In this document: positions 8,690 through 15,297 of the stretch, one piece after another
Layout: each line of letters begins with the position of its first letter
Numbering within the stretch: the first letter of the stretch is position 1
Assembly (NCBI GenBank): GCA_002068015.1
Contig: MVRV01000141.1
Coordinates: 1-45,664, forward strand
Source of the DNA: Smithella sp. PtaU1.Bin162
Lineage (GTDB): Bacteria; Desulfobacterota; Syntrophia; Syntrophales; Smithellaceae
Direction: 5' to 3'
DNA length: 45,664 nt
Notes under the pieces: generated by a model
The model's database searches: none
Told to the model about the DNA's origin: nothing
The model's input: only the letters and a program-made list of their open reading frames with translations
Translations under genes and position numbers: made by a program

Positions 8690-9133
8690 TTAAATAAAAT
8701 CAGCGGACTCATATGCTTCATCAGGGGCTTCCTCCAGCGTAACATATTTCTTATCTATGACATTTCTTAACGCCGTGGGTTCCCAATATAAATCAAGTTC
8801 TACATCGCATTTAATAAGTTCTTCAATATTAATATAACCCATTTCGGCGTTAATTTTATCGCCGTTTAAGCAGGCGTAGCCGAAAGCTTGCAGTTGTTCT
8901 TCTGAAGAGTCTTTCTCTACGATATACCAGTCCGAACTGCCTTTGAAATAATGCAAAGAAACAGGGGCATCAATCCCTTGTTCGGTAGTCTCGTATGGTT
9001 TGGGCATATGTAAAATTTTATCTTCCAAGTCATTCAATAATGACAAAAAGTATTGTCGTTCTTCACTTTTTAAATTTGATTGCAAAGCGCTAAGCTGGCT
9101 TGTACTTATAAAATGTATCAGAGTGGAAAACAT
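8690..9133 (-). CDS. DUF2958 family protein
   Basis: The 147-residue protein has the DUF2958 pattern: VSLHYFKGSSDWYIVEKD, then FGYACLNGD, AEMGYINIEEL and a final DLYWEP. DUF2958 proteins are common on plasmids and integrative elements and often lie near antirestriction and ssb genes; their biochemical role is unknown. I chose the ATG with AAAGG nine bases upstream rather than a start 17 codons earlier. It follows ssb by 60 bp on the same strand, so both share the upstream structured element. Confidence 0.72.
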   Translation of the reverse strand: MFSTLIHFISTSQLSALQSNLKSEERQYFLSLLNDLEDKILHMPKPYETTEQGIDAPVSLHYFKGSSDWYIVEKDSSEEQLQAFGYACLNGDKINAEMGYINIEELIKCDVELDLYWEPTALRNVIDKKYVTLEEAPDEAYESADFI

Positions 9134-9193
9134 CGGAACTGCCTTTCTCCCCGTATAGCCGATAGGACAGCTTATTTTATTCAATTGAACAGG

Positions 9194-9583
9194 TTAAAAT
9201 GGATAATCGTTATCGACGGCATTCGGCATTTCGGATTCAATATCTTCATGAGTCGTATCTTTAAAATCTAACACCTGAACTCTTGCTGCGATAATATCCG
9301 TTGCAGTTCGATTATTGCCGTCTTTGTCAATCCAATTCCTTTTATTGATTCGGCCTTCAATAAAGACAAGACTGCCTTTATTCAATAAATCGTTGCATAT
9401 TTCGGCTAGATTCCGGTATGCAACAATCCTATGCCATGTTGTAGCGGTGACACGTTCGCCGTTTTTGTCTTTGTAATATTCATTCGTGGCCATATCAAAA
9501 GACGCTACCGGACAGGCATCTTTCGTGTAAGCTAATTTGACTTCTTTTCCAACTCTACCCAACAAAAAAGCTTTGTTAAACAT
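9194..9583 (-). CDS. ssb: single-stranded DNA-binding protein
   Basis: The 129-residue protein has a full OB fold (MFNKAFLLGRVGKEVKL, ASFDMATNEYY, TTWHRIVAYRNLAEIC, GSLVFIEGRINKRNW, ARVQVLDF) and an acidic tail ending DNDYPF, the variant of DDDIPF that recruits partner proteins. It is somewhat shorter than chromosomal SSB. In conjugative elements such an ssb lies in the leading region and coats the incoming strand. An AAAGGAG ribosome site precedes the ATG. The large structured element begins about 140 bp upstream. Confidence 0.93.
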   Translation of the reverse strand: MFNKAFLLGRVGKEVKLAYTKDACPVASFDMATNEYYKDKNGERVTATTWHRIVAYRNLAEICNDLLNKGSLVFIEGRINKRNWIDKDGNNRTATDIIAARVQVLDFKDTTHEDIESEMPNAVDNDYPF

Positions 9584-9720
9584 AATTTATTCTCCTTTAT
9601 TAGTTTCTTTTTTAAATTCAATAATTATAACAACCACACAATAAACACCGAATGCTAACGCCCAAAAGATAAACCGTTAAATCCTCCAGCAATCACCTCC
9701 TTCCTACCCACACAAAAATT

Positions 9721-10270
9721 CTTTTTTAAAACCTTCATAGGAAAAGGCGCCAAGAGACGAAACAGCATAGCGTATCCATGACAGAGAAAAAGTCGGAGGG
9801 AAGCGGAGATGAAGAAAAATATTTTAACCTTCTGAGGGAAAAAGAATAAAAAAATAAGCAAAATATTTATCTGAGCTTGCTTTATTGATGGCATGGATAT
9901 TTCGGCTTAGAAGCGCCGGCAGGTTTTAAAAAAGAGAATTTCTTCTAAAAAAGAACAAAAGAGAAAACAAAAAACGTAAGGAGATAATTTGATGGGGTTT
10001 GGGGAAGAATTAAGGGGATTGCAATCCCTTTGTAATACCTTTCCCGAAAAGAAAAAAAGGAACTGGGCGGGAATAATAAACAGTATAGGCGTGATATGGC
10101 TGTATTTGTGATTAGCTGAATAGGTGTGTTGATTATGCAGCGGCGTGATCTGAGCTGCAAGCCCAGAGTGTTAGCCGCGAAATAAGCGGCACACTTTTTC
10201 AGCGGATAAAATCACAAATATGCTTTCAGCCGTATCATGGCTATACTAACCTTAAAGTAGGGTGGGAAAT
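9721..10270. repeat. large structured element, copy 2 (candidate single-stranded DNA promoter)
   Basis: The same helix order as copy 1 is found with different bases: H1 9721-9734 pairs perfectly with 9921-9934; H2 GGCGC (9746) with 9913-9917; H3 TATCCATG (9773) with 9892-9899; H4 9817-9825 with 9860-9868; H5 GGGGAAG (10001) with 10039-10045; H6 GGGATT (10015) with AATCCC (10023); H7 10104-10113 with 10210-10219; H8 GCTGAA (10115) with 10198-10203; H9 GTGTG (10124) with 10190-10194; H10 GCGGC (10140) with 10174-10178. Nearly identical single strands include GGTGTGTTGATTATGCAGCG and CGAAATAAGCGGCACACTT. The element fills most of the gap from 9584 to 10362. Confidence 0.75.
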
Positions 10271-10362
10271 GAATTGTATGTTTTGCAAAAAAGGAAAATA
10301 AAAGCGAAATAATAAGAAGACAGTGAGGTCAATAAGGATTGATGCACTGACCCCGGACACAG

Positions 10363-11136
10363 TTAAGAAATCCATAGCAATGTAAGAACTAAACCGTATT
10401 GCCCCAGTGCGATCGAATGTTCGAAAACTTCACGAATTCTAGGTTCATCTAGCCAAGCATCGGCTTTTATATCTTGGCCCTCATCTGGGATTCTTTGTCC
10501 AACGAAATATTCAATAGCAAGCGTTCGCTTGTCGAGTTTTTGTCCTTTTCGGATAAATGGCCACCATTCCGAACTTTTAACAAACCATTTTATCTTTGAA
10601 TCCTCTGAGCAGATTAAGGCACAGGGTTCCGGGCAAAATTTTACAAACCGTATTGCAGCCGATGTAAGTGACGTCTGAAAGTCCGTGGCAATTTTTTTTA
10701 CCGGATCAAAGCTGACCTCTTTCACATCACATCGTTTCTTAACTAATGTTTCCGGCATAAGAAGTTCGCTAGCAAAATAATTGGCTTCTGTTTCCCTGTC
10801 CATGGCATACCAATTCATCATATCCTGAGCAGTACAAACTATTCCCAAAGATATAACTTCATGATCGAGAACAAAATGGCCAAGTTCATGGGCGATACTG
10901 AATCTTTTTCGAGGTTCATTTGTTTCGGTATTTGGCAGGCGGATTATGGCATGGTTCCCAATACGAATTAAACGCGCTGAAGCTCCATGAAGCGGTCCCT
11001 CTTTTATTTGAACTCCAAGGGCAAAAGCTATATCAAGAAGCCTAATATGATCAGGATGATATATTCCAAAATTCCCGATAATTTCGGAAGCTTTTTTTTC
11101 TGCTATTCTTGTTTTAATCTCAAGATTAATCTTCAT
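10363..11136 (-). CDS. ImmA/IrrE family metallopeptidase
   Basis: The 257-residue protein has the zinc motif HELGHFVLDH and the downstream ETEANYFASELLMP helix that supplies the third ligand, as in ImmA, IrrE and CapP. These proteases cut repressors or other regulators when a signal arrives. The C-terminal half (about residues 150-257) is a sensor-like region typical of IrrE homologues. Its start overlaps the stop of the upstream 11133 gene by four bases. Together with the sigma-like gene this forms a three-gene operon, and I infer that the protease controls the sigma factor by cutting the middle protein. Confidence 0.85.
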   Translation of the reverse strand: MKINLEIKTRIAEKKASEIIGNFGIYHPDHIRLLDIAFALGVQIKEGPLHGASARLIRIGNHAIIRLPNTETNEPRKRFSIAHELGHFVLDHEVISLGIVCTAQDMMNWYAMDRETEANYFASELLMPETLVKKRCDVKEVSFDPVKKIATDFQTSLTSAAIRFVKFCPEPCALICSEDSKIKWFVKSSEWWPFIRKGQKLDKRTLAIEYFVGQRIPDEGQDIKADAWLDEPRIREVFEHSIALGQYGLVLTLLWIS

Positions 11137-11582
11137 TCTTTGTTGATTATTTTGTTTTTCAAATCCATGGCAGATTCAAGGTCTTCAAGAATACTTGCTA
11201 AGTCTTCTTGACTTTTTCCATCAAGGTTTCTGTATGCCAAACTAGCTGTTGCTCCTGAAGATTCAATTAAACTCTTGATGTTCGCAATAATCTGATCCTT
11301 GGAGTAATTTAAGAATTTCCCAAAACCATTCTTGTCTTTAGCTTCAAGTGTTTTTCGCGTTTCGGCGGCCATATCCAAAGCTTTCCTTTTTGCATCCATG
11401 GTGCAATTTTTAACAAAAGCCATGAGATTATTGACTGATGCATCGAGATCTAGGCCATCTGCTCGGAATTCATCTTTTATCTCTTTATCTGATAAGTCAT
11501 CACATTCGCTAATAGCATCTGCCATTGCTTGGATAAAAATCAGGTTCTTTTTCATTTCATTATCTTTTTGCATATCATTCAC
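11133..11582 (-). CDS. unknown protein between sigma-like factor and ImmA protease
   Basis: The 149-residue product is mostly charged helix (KEIKDEFRADGLDLDASVNN, AETRKTLEAKDKNGFGKFLN, LASILEDLESAMDLKNK) with no membrane segment. I do not recognise the family. It begins with GTG one base after the upstream stop and overlaps the protease gene by four bases, so the three genes are tightly coupled. Its position suggests an anti-sigma factor or protease substrate (inference only). A later ATG three codons in is an alternative start. Confidence 0.65.
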   Translation of the reverse strand: MNDMQKDNEMKKNLIFIQAMADAISECDDLSDKEIKDEFRADGLDLDASVNNLMAFVKNCTMDAKRKALDMAAETRKTLEAKDKNGFGKFLNYSKDQIIANIKSLIESSGATASLAYRNLDGKSQEDLASILEDLESAMDLKNKIINKE

Positions 11583-11583
11583 A

Positions 11584-12240
11584 TTATTGTTGCAATAATT
11601 TAATATTTTTTATCTTTCGTTTAATGCGTTTTATTATATTATAAATACGGCTGACATCATAACCTGTGGCTTTAGCGATTTCGCGTGGCGTGCTTATCCC
11701 ATCATCGAAGCACATCATTACAAGTTCCATTTCTTCGTCACCGGCAGCGAGAGATTTCAACTTGGCAACACGCACAGAAAGCACTTTTTTTATTTCATTT
11801 CTTTCAAAATTATCTTCCGGAGAATTGCTTGATAACGCATCATATATATTTTTTGCTTCAGGGGCGCTCTCCCCTATAAAATCAGAAGTCTTGTCTCCTG
11901 TTGGTTCTATGGCATTATGCGGAAATTCCATTATATGTTCAATTTCATGACTCACGATGCTCTTTATTACCCCTTTTAGAAATGATGTTAGGTCAGGATA
12001 ATAATCTTTATTCCAATTTCGGTATTTGCCATTTTCTCCACAACCGAATGCTAAAGAGATTGCTTCCTGAACCAGATCTTGGGGTTGAAAATGCCTTGTG
12101 CCCAACCAATAGAATTTGTCAGACTGATTTTTTGCGAACCATATTAACTTTGGGAAGATAATCTTCCAATCTGCCTGCTCTAACTCTTTTCTAATAGAAG
12201 GATCGTAATGTCCGTTTTCCAATTCTACGTCTTCGTGCAT
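11584..12240 (-). CDS. sigma-70-like factor (region 2 and region 4 HTH)
   Basis: The product of about 218 residues has a region-2-like segment (LVQEAISLAFG preceded by FQPQD, then LTSFLKGVIKSIVSHEIEH) and a C-terminal helix-turn-helix like region 4 (STPREIAKATGYDVSRIYN with basic RIKRKIKN). It therefore looks like an ECF-type sigma factor or relative. I prefer the ATG with GGAGAG nine bases upstream; a GTG 16 codons earlier (to 12288) lacks a ribosome site. It is first in an operon with an unknown protein and an ImmA protease. It may transcribe the divergent lipoprotein or the nearby conjugation operon (inference). Confidence 0.7.
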   Translation of the reverse strand: MHEDVELENGHYDPSIRKELEQADWKIIFPKLIWFAKNQSDKFYWLGTRHFQPQDLVQEAISLAFGCGENGKYRNWNKDYYPDLTSFLKGVIKSIVSHEIEHIMEFPHNAIEPTGDKTSDFIGESAPEAKNIYDALSSNSPEDNFERNEIKKVLSVRVAKLKSLAAGDEEMELVMMCFDDGISTPREIAKATGYDVSRIYNIIKRIKRKIKNIKLLQQ

Positions 12241-12317
12241 TATCTGTCTCTCCACATAATATGCCGGCAGACCATATTTTTTAGCCACATCAAAATAAAT
12301 ATTTTTATTTTGGCAAA

Positions 12318-12337
12318 AAAGCCGAATTGGCGGCTTT
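12318..12337. promoter_or_regulatory. inverted repeat between divergent operons
   Basis: AAAGCCG (12318-12324) and CGGCTTT (12331-12337) form a hairpin with a six-base spacer. It lies between the minus-strand sigma operon and the plus-strand lipoprotein gene and could be an operator or a weak hairpin. Confidence 0.35.
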
Positions 12338-12519
12338 CCTATATAAGGGAAGCTGATAATTCTCAGATATAGGTCGAAAAATCAATCAATTTATTGAGGA
12401 TCATATGGAAAATTATATTATCGATAAGAAAAAAGAAGAATGAAGGTAGAAAAAAATGGACAACAATGTTTTGGTAAATGATCAAGAGGGTACAATAAAA
12501 AAGCATGAAGGGGATGATA

Positions 12520-13449
12520 ATGAAAAAAATATTAAATATAATTGGAATTACTTTATTTACCATATTGCTCAGCGTGAGTTTGAATGGATGTGGACTTACG
12601 AAGATACAAAAGAGTTCTATTGCTTCTTTTGGCCAGGCAACCGCCACATTAGGAGCAATAAGTAAAGAGCAGTTTCAGGGAGGACGAGAAAATGTTATCC
12701 AAATGAATCGGCAAAGATTAGCCATTGAGAAGAAGATATTGCCTGCCCGAAAGCTAGACGGCACATCGTCGGATAGATCATTTTATGCAAATTGTCTAAA
12801 TTTGGATTCGGGGCTTGACCAAACTAACATCGGAAGGCGTGTTGATGCGGTCGAACTACTAATCGAGTATGGTAATCTTTTAGTGGCGTTTTCTACGGAA
12901 ACTCAAGAGAAGGAATTAAACACGGCGTCATCAAAATTCACGGATAGCCTTAAAGCGTTTCCAAACAATCCGTTGTCTGCCGAAGAGATAAGTGGACTTG
13001 GACAAGTTGTTGTAATGGCGGGGAAAATGTGGGTTGAGCGCGAAAAGAAAGATGCCCTGAAAAAAATCATTCCAACGGTATCACCGATGATTACAAAAAT
13101 ATGCGATATAATGGATAATGATTTTGATTTGAATAAGAAAGGAGTTGCAGCGGACATATTTAACACCCAGGATCGGCTTGCGAACGAGGCCATTGATGGT
13201 TTAAAACGGGAGGGAGGTTCCATTGGTGATAGGTTACTCCTCATCGACGGATTTTCTTCCGCAGACCAGAATAAAGAGAAAATAGAAACAGTTTCGTCTA
13301 ACATCCTGAAAACTGTTGGATCGTTGCGAAAAGCAAACAAAGAACTGATAAGCCTTATTGAGAACGAGAACCTTTCCATTGAAGATATAAAGGCGTTTGC
13401 AGATGACGCAAAGATTCTCGCCAGGGCAATTAAATCATTTATAAAATAA
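12520..13449 (+). CDS. lipoprotein of unknown function, largely helical
   Basis: The 309-residue protein has a lipoprotein signal peptide ending SLNGC (lipobox cysteine near residue 23), so it is probably anchored in a membrane facing the periplasm. The rest is predicted helical with a late coiled-coil-like stretch (NKEKIETVSSNILKTVGSLR). I do not recognise a named domain. A GAAGGGG ribosome site supports the ATG at 12520. It is followed after 17 bp by the 13467 gene and is divergent from the sigma/ImmA operon, an arrangement that could place it under that sigma factor. Confidence 0.65.
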   Translation: MKKILNIIGITLFTILLSVSLNGCGLTKIQKSSIASFGQATATLGAISKEQFQGGRENVIQMNRQRLAIEKKILPARKLDGTSSDRSFYANCLNLDSGLDQTNIGRRVDAVELLIEYGNLLVAFSTETQEKELNTASSKFTDSLKAFPNNPLSAEEISGLGQVVVMAGKMWVEREKKDALKKIIPTVSPMITKICDIMDNDFDLNKKGVAADIFNTQDRLANEAIDGLKREGGSIGDRLLLIDGFSSADQNKEKIETVSSNILKTVGSLRKANKELISLIENENLSIEDIKAFADDAKILARAIKSFIK

Positions 13450-13466
13450 ACTAAAGGAGAAGAATC

Positions 13467-13793
13467 ATGTCTAGGGTGGAAATAGATGACAAATTGGCAA
13501 GTCTTGTTCAAAGATTGAGTGCATTACGTATTGCAACACCGATTAGCAATCCCAATTATAAAAAAATCACAGAACAGTATAGAGAAGCATCCGATCGTCA
13601 GACAGCGGCGATAGGTAAAGCGATTGACGATGCTGATAAGGATTATCTGGACTTCAGTAAAGCGATGAATGCTGCTATCACATCTATCAATGAAGCTCTG
13701 GAGAATATTAAGAAGGTTGCTCAGACCATTGAACGGATAGCAAAGGTTCTTGATGTATTAGGTAAAGTATTTGAAAAACTCACTGTAGTCTGA
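13467..13793 (+). CDS. small helical protein paired with the lipoprotein
   Basis: The 108-residue protein appears almost entirely helical, with an amphipathic C-terminal repeat (INEALENIKKVAQTIERIAK, VLDVLGKVFEKL). It has no signal peptide, cysteines or diglycine tail, so it does not look like a ubiquitin-like modifier. AAAGGAG lies just before the ATG, and the gene follows the lipoprotein by 17 bp, so the two are likely one unit. Function unknown; the C-terminal helices could bind a membrane or form a bundle with the lipoprotein. Confidence 0.6.
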   Translation: MSRVEIDDKLASLVQRLSALRIATPISNPNYKKITEQYREASDRQTAAIGKAIDDADKDYLDFSKAMNAAITSINEALENIKKVAQTIERIAKVLDVLGKVFEKLTVV

Positions 13794-14154
13794 TGGAATT
13801 TCTAGGGTGGCAATCATACCGGGCATTAATTTATATACTCCCTGGCAATTATGTCAATCGTCACTTCGTACTGATAACCGTTAGCGGTGGACAGTCATTG
13901 CATCGGAAGTTCTTATAGCCCACGTGACGATGAAATATAAATATTGACAAAGAAGCGGAGATGGCAAGTAATGTTGGGTAGTTGAATGGAAAGCAAGACG
14001 CTACTTTGCACTTGGTAGAGTGGATGTTGGGGTTACTCCAAAAAGGTTTATAATACTATCTCTAAATCAAAGATGATATAAAGCTAACAACGACGCCAAC
14101 AAAGATAGCGCTTTGATTTAGAAATGAAATAAAAATATCAAGCGAGGTAATCAA
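13794..14154 (+). promoter_or_regulatory. 361-bp leader with promoter and 12-bp inverted repeat
   Basis: A promoter is seen as TTGGGG (14027-14032), 16 bp spacing and a perfect TATAAT (14049-14054). Just downstream TCTAAATCAAAG (14061-14072) pairs perfectly with CTTTGATTTAGA (14111-14122). The repeat lies in the 5' leader between the promoter and the ATG at 14155, so it may be an operator or an RNA hairpin controlling the conjugation operon. The rest of the gap shows no gene. Confidence 0.55.
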
Positions 14155-15297
14155 ATGCATCAAATTATTTTTTATCCCGTAGGAAATGGAGACACAAGTC
14201 AAATAATCTTGGATAATGGCAAACGGATCCTTTTCGACTTCAGGCACTTGAAACAAACTGAAGCTGGCGAGGGGCCGGAAATTGATCTGAAAGCCAGGCT
14301 TATTGACGACTTGAAAAAAGCTGACAAGAAATCGTTCGACGTTGTGGCTTTCACACATGGCGATAAAGATCATATCGAAAATAGCACTGAGTTTTTCGAA
14401 CTGCTTTATGCGAAAAAATATCAAGGAAAAGATAGAATCAAAATTGATCAACTTTGGGTACCAGCCGCCATGATCTTGGAGACAGCGTCCAATGATGAAC
14501 AGAGCGATGAATTCACCATTTGGCGGCAAGAAGCACGCTACCGCCTGAAAGAAGGCAAAGGCATTCGGGTTTTCTCCAAACCTGAAAAACTTAAAGATTG
14601 GCTAAAAGAAAACGGTCTGTCTGTTGATTCTCGTCGCCATATGATTACTGATGCGGGGCAGGTAGTTCCAGATTTCACGCTTGACAATGATGGTGTTGAA
14701 TTCTTTTGCCACTCTCCTTTCATCAAGCATGTTGATGAAAGTGATGATCTGCGCAACGAAGCCGCACTTATTTTTAATGTGAGATTCAAATCAGGAAACA
14801 ATACTTTTGACTATTTAGCAAGTGGTGACTCCATATCCGAAGTACTAGAAGATATTGTTGCTGCGACAAAATATCACAAAAATATTGACCGTCTGGCCTG
14901 GGATATTTATAGTCTGCCACACCACTGTAGTTATAGAACCCTGAGTGACGATAAAGGCGACACTGAAACTATACCAAAGCCTTTGATAAAAGAGTTGCTG
15001 CTGTTGGGAAAAGAGAACGCGTACGTTGTTAGCTCCAGTAATCCCATTGAAGACACAAAAGAAGGGCGTGAGCAAAAGCAACCACCACACATACAGGCTA
15101 AGAAATGCTATGAACGTTATCTCAGTGAGGTTGATGGTGCAAAATTTCTGGTTACTATGGAGGAACCAAACACAAAAAAGCCGGAACCGATTATATTCGA
15201 AATTGATAATAATGGCATTAGTCGTGGCGGGAAAGCATTTGCCTCATGTATATCAATCGTAACATCATCACCTGCGCATAGAGCTGGTGCAAGATGA
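14155..15297 (+). CDS. ComEC-like metallo-beta-lactamase-fold hydrolase
   Basis: The 380-residue protein begins with the MBL-fold strand pattern (IIFYPVGNGDTSQIILDNGK). It has the metal motif THGDKDHI (His68, Asp70, Asp72, His73), the ligand Asp in LASGDS and the late His pair in LPHHCSY. HxDxDH is the form found in ComEC-like and related nuclease or phosphodiesterase MBL proteins. It lacks ComEC membrane segments and should be cytoplasmic. Its stop overlaps the next start in ATGA, so it is coupled to the E2-E1-JAB gene. Its target, possibly a nucleic acid or nucleotide, is unknown. Confidence 0.8.
   Translation: MHQIIFYPVGNGDTSQIILDNGKRILFDFRHLKQTEAGEGPEIDLKARLIDDLKKADKKSFDVVAFTHGDKDHIENSTEFFELLYAKKYQGKDRIKIDQLWVPAAMILETASNDEQSDEFTIWRQEARYRLKEGKGIRVFSKPEKLKDWLKENGLSVDSRRHMITDAGQVVPDFTLDNDGVEFFCHSPFIKHVDESDDLRNEAALIFNVRFKSGNNTFDYLASGDSISEVLEDIVAATKYHKNIDRLAWDIYSLPHHCSYRTLSDDKGDTETIPKPLIKELLLLGKENAYVVSSSNPIEDTKEGREQKQPPHIQAKKCYERYLSEVDGAKFLVTMEEPNTKKPEPIIFEIDNNGISRGGKAFASCISIVTSSPAHRAGAR

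Noticed and set aside
9655..9894. 79-codon minus-strand frame upstream of ssb
   Set aside because: It lies in the structured element and is made of hydrophobic low-complexity codons from A/T-rich helices.
6866..10270. Structured repeats as a group II intron, an IscB-type guide RNA or a phage-type large RNA
   Set aside because: No domain V motif, reverse transcriptase, IscB or TnpB gene is present. The placement before ardC and ssb fits a leading-region element better, although a non-coding RNA is not excluded.
10290..10362. GGTCA/TGACC hairpin after the ImmA gene as a terminator
   Set aside because: The stem is only five or six pairs with a long loop and no T-run on the minus strand.
12456..12665. 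69-codon frame overlapping the lipoprotein start
   Set aside because: It overlaps the better-supported lipoprotein in another frame, and its product lacks any motif.
13467..13793. The 108-residue protein as the missing ubiquitin-like modifier
   Set aside because: It appears all-helical, lacks a beta-grasp pattern and does not end in a glycine pair.
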